Of a stretch of 64,000 nucleotides of DNA, positions 33,679 through 43,516 are shown piece by piece (positions within the stretch are counted from its first letter, which is position 1; the number at the start of each line of letters is the position of its first letter). The position numbers and the translations under genes are program-made. This stretch comes from Stachybotrys elegans. Lineage: Eukaryota; Ascomycota; Sordariomycetes; Hypocreales; Stachybotryaceae. The stretch lies in assembly GCA_020746835.1 (NCBI GenBank), contig JAGPNK010000020.1, positions 372,001 through 436,000 on the forward strand, read 5' to 3'. A model generated the notes under the pieces. That model was not told where the DNA came from. It ran no database searches and saw only the letters and a program-made list of their open reading frames with translations.

Positions 33679-35466
33679 TTTGACAATGGGAGATGGTGAT
33701 TGGAAGGAAAGTGCGTATCAATGAATATTTACGACAGCAGGCGGATGGTATGTGGTTTATAGAGGAAACCCAATTGCTGTGACCACCAATCTCGGCCGTG
33801 CCGTTGGGGGCGATTGTATGTGCCTAAATTTGAACAGAAATTCTGCGAGCCTGGCTTCCAACCGTCAGCAGCTGGCTTTAATAACAAGTAAAAAAACATG
33901 GGTCAATGAACATGATGAGTATTTTTAGATGCCCTGTACCAGCATCGAGTGCTTCCTCTTTATATTAGGCAAATCTGGGTTTCCAATGGTTGCACATCAA
34001 CGCCTCTTTGGCGCCTGAAGCCAATGGTTTTCGCCGCAAAAGGCCTGTCACACCTACGCCTGACAGGGGAATTGCTGATGATGCCGGCTGTAGTAATAAG
34101 GGACTTACGGTTTCATAGAAATTGGACAAACATGGTCCAGTTATCCCCGCACGGCTCGGCAGTTGATGTGGCGTCGGGCTCTCGCGTTGCAGTGCAACAT
34201 ACCGAATGGGTCTAGAGACAATCATCAAGGTTCAACTAGATCGAGATCTAGGAAAATTTTGGTCCAGCTGCCAGGGCTCGTCGAGCGTAGAGGGGAGAGG
34301 GGGAAAACTGCGATAGTGGAACAGTTGTTATTAAGTAGACTACAACTACAATGGGTTAACAAAAGTGATGGAACCTTTGAAAAAGACGACAGTAGTGTTG
34401 TTTTGGAGGAGGCTAGCCAAGTTTAATATTAGAGTACCAAAGTCCCCTCGCTGGACGTCAAAGCGCCAAAGTGAATCACAGCAACAGAGGTGGGTGATGG
34501 GGTAGGCATGGCTTCATTTGATGGTGTATGCTGACCAAGTCAGTTGGCGGTGGTCCTGATGATATACAGGCTTTCAGCCGCCTGTCGCAATTGGTCGGAA
34601 GCTTCCGTGATGGCTTCATTCGATCGGGACTAGCAAGAGCCTCAGCTATTCCAGAACACCGAATCCACAGACCCCCCCCCCCCCCCCCCCCATCGCTCCC
34701 CATAAAAAGATGCAGGGATTGGAGGTCTTGCTGATCTCGAAGTGATCACTGATTAGGTACCTGTAGGGGCTCTCGCGGGCGGGGAAAACTATATCCGTTG
34801 CCTCAATGTTAAGTGGACCTAACGCAGCTCATCACTCAACCTCCCGAGCGTTTACCTGCGCCTCCCTCTTGCTTGGCTTCAACGGCAAGCCCAGGGCGGA
34901 GAGGCTACTATGGGACGAAAAGATGTAGCTCAATCTATTGAAAGCCATTCCATCTGCACCTTCTACTGCATTCGGTCTCTTGAGCACACTCCTCGTGCTC
35001 CGCCGGCCACCCCGTCTGGTTCAAGCTGACCACACGCCCCAACACTGACGGGCTCCCTCGTTAGTCTCTCACGCGAAAGACAGCATCCTCTTCTGTCTGC
35101 CTCATCATGGCACACCCGTACATTCCGCCAAAGTGCAGCATGGATAATCAGCACGATGGCACTGAACACCTTGCCATCAATAATGGCGCCGCTGAGATGG
35201 CCATTGCATTGGCTACCAAGAAACTTCTCCAGCTAAAAAGTGGAAAGGCGGTCGCTTCAACTGGCTGGTCTGTGATTACCTGTAGGTAGATGAATTTTGG
35301 CTGGACAAATCGCATCGAGTCCTCTAACCGCCAGGAAGCGCTGGGTTAGGCCTAAAAGGGTGCTTCGTGGGGCTGTTTAACCACTGACCCATTGGTCCCG
35401 GCATCCCCTCGCAATCTCAGCTCACTGTAGCAGGAGAGCCAACCCCCCAGAAACACATCTGTACGA
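33679..35466. other. Long intergenic region
   Basis: 1.8 kb without a recognisable gene. A poly-C run lies at about 34673-34691. A 60-codon frame at 35107-35289 starts in a good ATG context (CATCATGGCAC) but resembles nothing known to me. Confidence 0.4.
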
Positions 35467-36357
35467 ATGCTGCACCCCCCTGGATTTGGCTTTTCTTCAG
35501 ACGCATCTGCTGATGGTCTTGCTCTAGATGGCCCCATGTCAACAATGTCTGGCCATCACCCTATCGGCTCGCCAATGCCGACCATATTGTCCATGGAAGT
35601 GGATGACGACGATTCTTTTGAAAGCGAATACCGACTACGAGTCGGAAATCAAGTTAAATACCTCGTTGTATCACCTGGAACCTTTGACAGGGATACACTT
35701 TCGTTCCCCCTTCAGTCCCTACCCCGTCTTCCTTATAATGAGGGATGGACCGTAGCCAACATCTCACGAGATCAAACCAGCGGCGACTTGAAAACGTCTC
35801 TCTCGGACCGGAAACTACCTGGCATCAAGTGCCAATGGCATTCTACCAAGGTCGATTGTCTAGAATTGGACAAGACCAAACAGCTCACGGCAATGGCTTT
35901 TGAAGCCTCACATTCAGCCCTCTCACCACAGGCTACCATGATCGCCAAAATAGCCAGATTTGAATGGGAGATGCCTCGCATCGAACAAGAAACGAGAGCT
36001 TATCAATTACTGGAAGGCTGCGGGCTGGCCCCACGCTTCCTCGCCCATGTCCATGAAAATGGACGCATCATGGGGTTTCTATTGGAGAAGATTGAGGGAC
36101 GCTCTGCTTCCATTCAAGACTTAAGCGTCTGCGAAACCGCTCTGAAAAAACTTCACAAACTGGGGCTTGTTCATGGGGATGTCAACCGATACAACTTTAT
36201 CGTCACGGAAGAAGGGGTGAAGGTCATTGACTTTGAGAATTTGCAGGAGAATGCTAGCTCTGAGTCGATGAGCAAAGAATTGAAGAAGTTGCGTATGGAG
36301 TTGGTCGACGAGTCAGGGCGTGGCGGAGGTTTCATTTTCCGTAGTGACGACAACTGA
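35467..36357 (+). CDS. Small kinase-fold protein (fungal lipopolysaccharide-kinase/RIO-like group)
   Basis: Intronless, 296 residues if started at 35467; starts at 35536 (MSTMSG) or 35587 are also possible. The C-terminal 150 residues carry a minimal kinase/aminoglycoside-phosphotransferase core: IARFEWEMPRIEQETRAYQL with the helix C Glu, GLAPRFLAHV, GFLLEKIEGR hinge, HGDVNRYNFIV as catalytic loop and VKVIDFEN as the metal-binding Asp. Related fungal proteins are often mislabelled alpha-galactosidase A. No glycine loop is evident, so activity is uncertain. The N-terminal half has no recognised domain. Confidence 0.75.
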   Translation: MLHPPGFGFSSDASADGLALDGPMSTMSGHHPIGSPMPTILSMEVDDDDSFESEYRLRVGNQVKYLVVSPGTFDRDTLSFPLQSLPRLPYNEGWTVANISRDQTSGDLKTSLSDRKLPGIKCQWHSTKVDCLELDKTKQLTAMAFEASHSALSPQATMIAKIARFEWEMPRIEQETRAYQLLEGCGLAPRFLAHVHENGRIMGFLLEKIEGRSASIQDLSVCETALKKLHKLGLVHGDVNRYNFIVTEEGVKVIDFENLQENASSESMSKELKKLRMELVDESGRGGGFIFRSDDN

Positions 36358-36410
36358 ACTCAATCATCGTCACACATACAGTCGAATTTTATAACCAATT
36401 GGCATCTATT

Positions 36411-36500
36411 AATTTAATATGGTCTTTATCATTAGAGGTGGCCTCCTCGAAGTCGCTGGTCTGCATCCCATTGAGGCACACGAACGGGAAATCCCACATC
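36411..36500 (+). repeat. Dispersed repeat copy R5 (near full length)
   Basis: Order of blocks: AATATGGTCTTTATCATTAG, GGCCTCCTCGAAGTCGCTGG, TCTGCATCCCATTGAGGCAC, ACGAACGGGAAATCCCACAT. With the 57.3 kb copy this defines the family. It lies about 55 bp downstream of the kinase-fold gene stop. Confidence 0.85.
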
Positions 36501-37069
36501 TTTGATCCCAAGTCTATGGATACAGCGAGCATTTGCCAACTACTACCTACGACCAGCTTAGTCGGAGAGAAGGTGGTGTTTTAAGAAGGAACCACGGGAT
36601 TAAGTTTGCTGTGATCAACCTTTCCAAATAGTACGATTCCAACCACCCAGCGAAGGTCACTCATTAAAGAATTGTCATTCTATAACATGCGGCCCTTTCC
36701 TCTCTCTGACGAGGGCCACGGTGGGACAATGGATTTAGGACATCCTTGGAAGGGCCTACCATTTATGTTGATTACTGTAAGCAAACCATTCTAAGCAAAT
36801 TCTTGCCAACTGTTTGGTGCTGCTCGATTTGGTCGGCCTTCTCTGTGCCTTCCCCATAAGGCTGTAGCTGAATCAGTCTGAACTTTTATTTTACGTAAAG
36901 CTAGCTTTCTGGGGGTTTTGAAAGAATGGCCATGTTCATTCTGGATGGCTTTGGCAATATCGTCCAATTGATTGTGTAGGGCATGTAGTTGATCCATGCT
37001 GAGGAGCCTAAAGTCCACCGTGGAAATTACTAGTTCTGGTCGATGATATATAACCTGAATCTGCTCAAA
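36501..37069. other. Intergenic, with small unassigned minus-strand ORF
   Basis: A 75-codon minus frame (36791-37018, MDFRLLSMDQLHALHNQLDD and a basic tail) lies just downstream of the stop of the membrane-protein gene. It could be an alternative last exon of that gene or a small separate gene; I see no family. Confidence 0.35.
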
Positions 37070-38156
37070 TTAAATGTCGCTCAGACCACTAACTATAGCT
37101 AGCAATGCCGCGACCACTAAACGCACAGTCAGTATTTGTCTTGCCAACCGAGAAAGGGTTGGGAGTACTCACATCCTCCCGCTGTGGCAATGTAGGAGGC
37201 AATACCCCATGCCGCTTGGATAGTTCCTAGGTCTGTCCATTCTCGTGAATTAAACCAACAACCAATTGCAAGGCTGAGTATAACGGGGACTAGTATTGCA
37301 ACGGAAATCCTTGTCGCGGACCAACCCAAAACAATTTCAAGCGAATATGCGCCATCAGTCAGAATGTTGGTCGAATCCTGGTTCAGGCACTTGTGAATCC
37401 AGGTTGCCCATCCCGAATTAACCCTCTTCGGAACCCAATGGCTTTTGTACGCAGCTGTAAGCCGCTTCAGGTCCGATGCCGATTCGTTGTCTAGTTCTAG
37501 ATGCTTGTGCGCCCCAGTAGAAACTAAACACTAGAACACATGCTCCGTAAGCCAGGATCGTTAACAGTGTTACAGAAACGTCTTTCCTAAGAGCTTACCT
37601 TATATACTCGAAAGGATCTGACTGATTTCAGGGAAAGAAAGTATCTCAATCCTCGCAAGCGGAATATCGCCCACCTAAGATCGCGAAATAAATGTTCATC
37701 GTTTTTGATGCGAATGACAATCTCATGAGGTTGATCATCCACGGCTGAGAACAGACCAACGACAACGTACAGTGAAGACCCATCTGGTGGTGGGGAAGAT
37801 GGCCCATCTGTACGACGGCTTTGTCCTCTCTCGCAAGACACGCCGAGGCTTGCCAATCTAGTAGAGGATCTTTCTTCAAAGTCCATGGTTCGGCAGCGAG
37901 CGCATTGCATTTCCTGCCATTCTTGCTCAAAAGACGCCTTGAGATTACCAATGCCGGGAATATCAATGCGGGGAATACCAATGCGAATGACGCCCGACCG
38001 TTGGATAGTACTGGTGTGGAAGGTTGGTGCTCGCCTGGAAAATGAAATAGGACTCATTCCCCCTTGATGTTCGGCCTCCGTTCTATTCGGGGATATTCCT
38101 CTACCCTGCTGAGCGATGGTGGGATGTCCTTGTTCTACTCTCGCACTAGCGTCCAT
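37070..38156 (-). CDS. Fungal membrane protein of unknown function
   Basis: Model complement(join(37070..37116, 37173..37530, 37599..38156)), 320 residues, all junctions in frame. The N-terminal third is Ser/Pro/Arg-rich and likely disordered. The middle has a compact domain (LYVVVGLFSAV...VIRIKNDEHLFRDLRWAIFR) and a HKHLELDNESASD segment with SHWVPKRVNSGW. The C-terminus has two membrane helices: VAILVPVILSLAIGCWF, then IQAAWGIASYIATAGGLVAAL spanning the last intron. This build is common in fungus-specific expanded families of unknown role. A tiny last exon of 15 codons plus stop completes the second helix. Confidence 0.7.
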
Positions 38157-39027
38157 CGTTGGAGTTTGCCGAGCGTTAAATTGCTGGGTCGTTTGCTGTG
38201 CTAGCTTCTGTTCGACAGTCTCGATATAAAGCTAAGCGACCAAACACCGAGTCTGGACGAATGAAGCAATGCAATTCAAGGCTGAGGGAGAGGAGACGAC
38301 CTATTAACATGGTCCAGAACCCCGCGCTGGATGAAGTCCGGGAAAGGGGAAATATAATGTTTATAGAGGTAAACTTCAAGTGGAAACAACTATTTAGATG
38401 ACCAGGCAGCTTGGAGAGATTTTCCCAGGCTGAACTAGACGGCTGGAGAGAGGGAACAGTATTTTCCTAGTCTGGTCTGCTTATATTAAGAATATAGACA
38501 ACCAGAAGTCTATCCCGGCTGGACAAACGGAGCAAACAGCACTAGCAGCTAGCATGATGCTTGCTTGACAGCTCGATGGCAGAAATCAGCCGAACCCCTC
38601 TCTGCCCTTGCGACCAGCCGAGGGTATTTTGTCGATACCGTCGTTAGCCGAGGGAAAGCCAAGTGCGATGCGGGGCCCCCCTCCGCTAGCCCTGGCCAAT
38701 GGCTGGCTAACCCCCAGCCTAGGCCTAGCAGACTGCCACCAACCCCAGACCGGGCCCTGGAATCCTGGCAATCCTGGGGCTTTTGGGGGCAGTCTTGGGG
38801 CAGTCTTGGGGCAGTAATTGGGGCCACCTTCGGCTCTCAACAACCGCCTGTCCTCCCTTGAGATAAAGCTCTCCCTCTCCATCCTTCCACAAAACCCGCC
38901 TGTCGATTGACGTCGTCGCCGTGGTAGAAAATCTCCAAACAACCCCCCCTCCCGCTGGCTGCGACACCAATTGGCTCTGCTCCTCCTCGTCTATCCCTCC
39001 AGCTTCCTCCTCTTCGTATCCGCAGCC
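38157..39027. other. Intergenic, upstream of the dehydratase
   Basis: Divergent promoter region. Contains a direct repeat of TGGGGCAGTCT at about 38787-38812. No gene supported; overlapping frames on both strands show no family resemblance. Confidence 0.45.
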
Positions 39028-40887
39028 ATGTCAGCCGTGACGCGCAGCCTCCGGACGGCGACGAAGCAGCTCCGCACGCAGCAGTCGCGAAGCCTCCGAT
39101 CCGCCACGGTAGCTCCTCTAGCCGCGGGAGCCCGCCCAGCCTACACCTCCAAGACTGCCCCTCTCACCACCACCATCTTCCGCAGCAACTTTTCCACCTC
39201 CACCTCCAGACTCTCTGGAGCACCGCCCGCCATGTCTTCCCACCAGTACGACCCCGAGATTACTGACATTGCCGACTATGTCGCCAACAAGACGATTGAC
39301 TCTGAGCTTGCCGTACGTGCTTGCCCTTCTGGCCCTCGCCGTCCCGCCCTTACCCGCTACCCCGCCTTGCCGTGGGGATGCCTTCATTTGCTGATGTGAT
39401 TCCCCTCAATAGTTTGACACGGCTCGCTGGATTCTTCTCGACACCCTGGGCTGCGGTCTTGAGGGCCTGAGGTTCAAGGAGTGCGCCAAGCTCCTCGGCC
39501 CCATCGTCCCCGGAACTGTCGTCCCCAACGGCCCCAAGGTCCCGGGAACGCCCTTCCAGCTCGACCCCGTCAACGCCGCCTTCAACATCGGCTGCATGAT
39601 CCGTTGGCTCGACTTCAACGACTGCTGGCTGGCCGCCGAGTGGGGTCACCCCTCGGACAACCTGGGCGCCATCCTGGCCGTCGCCGACTGGATCAACCGA
39701 ACCAACAAGGCTGGCGGCGACCTGGCCGGCGGCAAGATCTTCACCATCAAGGACGTCCTCGAGGCCATGATCAAGGCTCACGAGATCCAGGGCTGCCTGG
39801 CGCTCCTCAACTCGTACAACAGGGTCGGCCTCGACCACGTCGTCCTCGTCAAGGTTGCCAGCACCGCCGTCGTCTCCAAGATGCTCGGCCTCAGCGAGAA
39901 GCAGATTGCCGACGCCGTGACCCAGGCCTGGGTTGACGGCCAGAGCCTGCGAACCTACCGCCACACCCCCAACACCATGTCCCGCAAGTCCTGGGCTGCC
40001 GGCGACGCCTGCCAGCGTGCCGTCAACCTGGCTCTCAAGGTCATGAAGGGAGAGCAGGGCGTCCCCACCGTCCTATCGGCACCCACCTGGGGTTTCTACG
40101 ATGTCCTGTTCAAGGGCAAGAAGTTTGAGTTCCAGCGCCCCTACGGCAGCTACGTCATGGAGAACGTTCTCTTCAAGGTCTCCTACCCTGGTACGTGCAG
40201 TGAACTCCCTCTGCCTTTTTATATTTTTTAATTATTTTTTAATTTTTTGGTTCCGTCTGCTAACACCGGGAAGCCGAATTCCACTCTCAGACGGCCGTCG
40301 AGGCGTCGGAGAAGATCCACCACCAGCTCAAGGCCATGGGCAAGTCGGCCGCCGACATCAAGGCTGTGACTTGCCGCACGCACGAGGCCTGCGTGCGCAT
40401 CATTGACAAGCAGTTCAAGCCCATGGACAACTTTGCCGACCGCGACCACTGCATCCAGTACATGTGCTCCGTGATGCTCGTCTTCGGCCGTCTCGAGGCC
40501 ACCGACTACGTCGACGGCGGCGAGGCTGCCACGTCGGAGCTGGTCGAGTCCCTGCGCAAGAAGATCAAGTGCGTCGAGGACCCCCAGTACACCAAGGACT
40601 ACCACGACCCTGCCCTGCGCACCATCTCCAACGCTCTGACGGTCGAGCTCAACGACGGCACTGTCTTAGGTGAGGTGGCCGTCGAGGCGCCCCTGGGCCA
40701 CCGTCTCCGCCGAGAGGAGGCCAAGCCCGTCATCCTTGCCAAGTACAAGCGCCACCTCGGCCCTCACCTGCCCGAGGCCAAGGTCAAGGAGCTGGTCGAG
40801 CTCAACCTGGACGCCAAGCGCCTGGAGGCCATGACTGTGGATGAGTATGTCGACCTGTACACTGTTGAGAAGAGCGAGTTCCTGTAG
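39028..40887 (+). CDS. Mitochondrial 2-methylcitrate dehydratase (MmgE/PrpD family)
   Basis: Model join(39028..39312, 39413..40190, 40274..40887), 558 residues. It dehydrates 2-methylcitrate to 2-methyl-cis-aconitate in the methylcitrate cycle, which removes propionyl-CoA. The first ~65 residues are Arg/Ser/Thr-rich without acids ([19 protein letters not shown]), a mitochondrial presequence. The MmgE/PrpD body follows: [20 protein letters not shown] across intron 1, [66 protein letters not shown] and [10 protein letters not shown] at the second junction. Length and ending match fungal orthologues of yeast Pdh1. Codon use is strongly C-ending, as in well-expressed genes. Confidence 0.93.
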
Positions 40888-41250
40888 ATAAGAATGGGAT
40901 GGCCCAGGATAAGCTAGACATCATATAGAGCCCATGCATATTCCCTTTTGATGTGCCTTTTTATTTTTTGTTTTTTTCTCTCCGGGGTGTGAGATCAATC
41001 AAGCCACTCGCTACATTCCCAAACGCGCGTCTTGGTGGTGGGGCTTGCGAGTGACACTTGGACCCCCCGCCTAGAACCTACGGCTAAGACGGCTCCGCAC
41101 TGCCACTTTGCTGCATTTCGATGCAACAATCCCAATCCCAACGTGAACTTGTCCACCTTTCGCCATCCAATTTCAGACCCGGAGACGTCCTTCGATCGCC
41201 ACGAGCCATCATCGCATAGCATTCGAGCCTCTCCGCCCACAGCCACCATC

Positions 41251-42123
41251 ATGGTCAACGCCGACCGCCAGCTCATCATGGAGACCAACCGGTCGCTCCG
41301 AAACATCAAGACGGTCAGTAATCACGCCACTCGCCGATTCCCCTCTCCTCCTCCTCTTGTCCCCCTTTCTAACAGCCGTGAGCAGGAGCTGGAGAACCTC
41401 CTCGAGAAGGGCGTGATTGACGAGTCCGTCTTCGACACCATCTCCGCCACTCTGCCCGAAGAGTCGCCCCTCTCCGGCCCCCTACGGACCACAGCCAACC
41501 GCGGAGCCGCCTCTGTGCGCAACACGCCCTCCCAGAACGCCCAGCCGACGGAGCCGCCCGTCCAGGCCATGCAGAACCTCGACATTAAGCAGCCGCAGGC
41601 CGCATCGCCGCCTTCCTACGAGCACATCCCGCCCCCCGGCCTTCCCGCCCGCTCCTCCAAGCCTATCATCGCCCACGCCCGCGCGCTGTACCGCTACGCC
41701 GGTGCTGACGCCCGCGACGTCCATCTCGAGAAGGACGACCGCATCGCCGTTTACGAGTACATGAACAACGACTGGTGGATGGGCCGCAACGAGCGCACCG
41801 GCCAGGAGGGCATCTTCCCTCGCAACTACGTCTTCGTCGAGCAGCAGCCGCAGCAGAAGGGGCCCGCGCCGTACGGGCAGCCACAGTACGGCTACCCCTA
41901 CCAGCAGCAGGGCCCGCCCCAGGGCCCGCCGCCCCAGCAGAACCCGTACAACACGGCCGTGCCACCCGTGGCTGTTGCCGAGGGGCAGCACCAGCAGGGC
42001 GAGCAGCAGGGAGACAGCAAGGTGGCCCAGTACGGCAAGAAGTTTGGCAGCAAGCTGGGTAACGCGGCCATCTTTGGTGCTGGTGCCACCATGGGTAGCA
42101 ACCTGGTCAACAGCATCTTTTAA
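41251..42123 (+). CDS. SH3-domain adaptor (Lsb1/Pin3-like)
   Basis: Model join(41251..41313, 41386..42123), 266 residues. It starts MVNADRQLIMETNRSLRNIK, then ELENLLEKGVIDE across the intron, a short coiled N-terminal module typical of Lsb1/Pin3-like proteins. One SH3 domain lies at about residues 130-185 (ARALYRYAGADARDVHLEKD...NNDWWMGRN...EGIFPRNYV) with the ALYxY, WW and PxNY signature residues. The rest is Pro/Gln/Tyr-rich (YGQPQYGYPYQQQGPPQGPP), ending in a Gly-rich hydrophobic tail. Such proteins link actin regulators (Las17/WASP) to endocytosis. The 72-bp intron has no stop, so an unspliced form would add 24 residues. Confidence 0.88.
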   Translation: MVNADRQLIMETNRSLRNIKTVSNHATRRFPSPPPLVPLSNSREQELENLLEKGVIDESVFDTISATLPEESPLSGPLRTTANRGAASVRNTPSQNAQPTEPPVQAMQNLDIKQPQAASPPSYEHIPPPGLPARSSKPIIAHARALYRYAGADARDVHLEKDDRIAVYEYMNNDWWMGRNERTGQEGIFPRNYVFVEQQPQQKGPAPYGQPQYGYPYQQQGPPQGPPPQQNPYNTAVPPVAVAEGQHQQGEQQGDSKVAQYGKKFGSKLGNAAIFGAGATMGSNLVNSIF

Positions 42124-42489
42124 GAGCAGCTGCAGCTGCAGCTGCAGATGGTATATGGCGTTTGGACTCACTGGGTTGCAATTTCTGGAATCGATGCGGA
42201 TACGAAGCATTTTAGTTTGGCAGATGGTCTGATATTTGGAGATTTAGAATAAGCAGGGAGAGCAATGGAATGCTTGTGTTTCGTCTCATTCCTGAGCATG
42301 AAGGTGCCCGTGTTTCACACTTCACATGCTGGTTAACATACTGTTCGCCGCTCTGACTTCTCGTCGCCTCGATGACATTGCAGGACGACACCAAGCCCGC
42401 ATATACTGGGAAGCCCTTCACATTGCCATGACCAAAGCCACAAGTCTAGCGCCTTGCTCAAACTAAATTCTCTTCCCAGTGTCCTAGTG
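42124..42489. other. Intergenic, convergent
   Basis: 3' regions of the SH3 gene and the minus-strand hypothetical gene. A GCAGCT-type short repeat lies at 42126-42148. No gene. Confidence 0.5.
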
Positions 42490-42530
42490 ATTTGATAATA
42501 AGGAGGGTCTCCTCGAAGTCGCTGATGCAA
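42490..42530 (+). repeat. Dispersed repeat copy R6 (proximal block only)
   Basis: TTTGATAATAAGGAGGGTC then TCCTCGAAGTCGCTGATG; the distal CACACGAACGGGAAATCCCA block is missing. It lies 15 bp beyond the stop of the hypothetical gene at 42545. Confidence 0.6.
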
Positions 42531-42544
42531 CAAGGCTTCTCGGG

Positions 42545-43157
42545 TCATGGTAATAACTCTACCCCGGCCAGCATATCCCAGGTTGGGACCTTTGTGTTAT
42601 CAACAACACCCTTTCCGTCAAACCGATGATTCGCCTTTTTGCTTTCCACGTATTGCATTGCTGTATCTCTTATCAATGTCCAGTCCGTCACCGACTGCCC
42701 CAGAGCCTCGCCGTCCTGTCCAGCCGTCGCCAACGCCTCCCTCACCCACGCGACGCAGTTCCAGCCTTGTTGGGCCGAGCGAATCGGAGTCTGCTCAAAG
42801 ATGGCTCGCAGGCGGTTCATGTTTGTCACTTTAGCGACGACGATGCGCACGAGGATCATTGAGGCGGGCTCCATCGTCGTTTTGGCCTCTTCGTAATGCC
42901 AGACTGACTGCACCGTGGGCGGTTCGCCAACACGCATCATCTTCTCCTTGGCATGGAAGCACCATACTTGACTTGCGGATATGGGGTTTTTGGGTCCAAC
43001 GAGGAGACCCCAGTGATACCTGGTGGTTGTTTTCGGTGGGTGGTAGCTCGTGATGTGCGGAGAAGAAAAGCACTTACGTATCTTCTAGGCCAGGCATTTT
43101 CGGTGCGCCCCCTCGAACGTACAAGGCAATGTAAAGACGATCCTTATCTGACGGCAT
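42545..43157 (-). CDS. Conserved fungal hypothetical protein (DUF6914-like)
   Basis: Model complement(join(42545..43019, 43078..43157)), 184 residues. The first exon encodes MPSDKDRLYIALYVRGGAPK then MPGLEDT; splicing gives TYHWGLLVGPKNP. Conserved positions visible further on: FHAKEK, MILVRIVVAKV, GWNCVAWVREAL, DWTLIRDTAMQYVESKKANH and RFDG. This pattern belongs to a common ascomycete family of unknown function; the Cys and the two His give a possible NlpC/P60-like hydrolase triad, which is only speculation. The stop sits right beside a dispersed repeat copy. Confidence 0.8.
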
Positions 43158-43516
43158 CTCTGGAGAAGAAGATCAGGGATATGTCATGAGCCAATGATGC
43201 CATGGGCTGTTGGGGACACTGCCATTCACCAAACGATAGCTGCGCATCTAATCAAGCTTGGAATGGTTCCTTGCTCTGTTGGTCGCAATCACAAGTCCTC
43301 TTGTCACGATTGGGCCTATCCCAGTACAGGGTAGGTGGGTAGGTTGAATCGGTAACCGAGGTCTCAAAGAGCTGTGGCCATATTTTATAAATAACCTTAC
43401 ATTCCTCTGGTTGTCTTTGCTATATAGCACTAAACATGCCTGCCTGGTGTGGCTATATTCTGGGTCATAATAAAACTCTATGTCTTCTTCTTCTTCTACT
43501 TCTACTTCTACTTCTT
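43158..43516. other. Intergenic, short
   Basis: Upstream of the hypothetical gene and downstream of the long ORF. A TTC/TAC microsatellite lies at about 43480-43527. No gene supported. Confidence 0.5.

Noticed and set aside
23562..36357. Secondary metabolite cluster spanning MFS, amidase and FAD oxidase
   Set aside because: No PKS, NRPS, terpene synthase or cluster regulator is present, and an ankyrin and a kinase-fold gene lie among them.
41482..42210. Minus-strand ORF over the SH3 gene
   Set aside because: Arg/Leu/Val-rich mirror of the Pro/Gln-rich coding strand.
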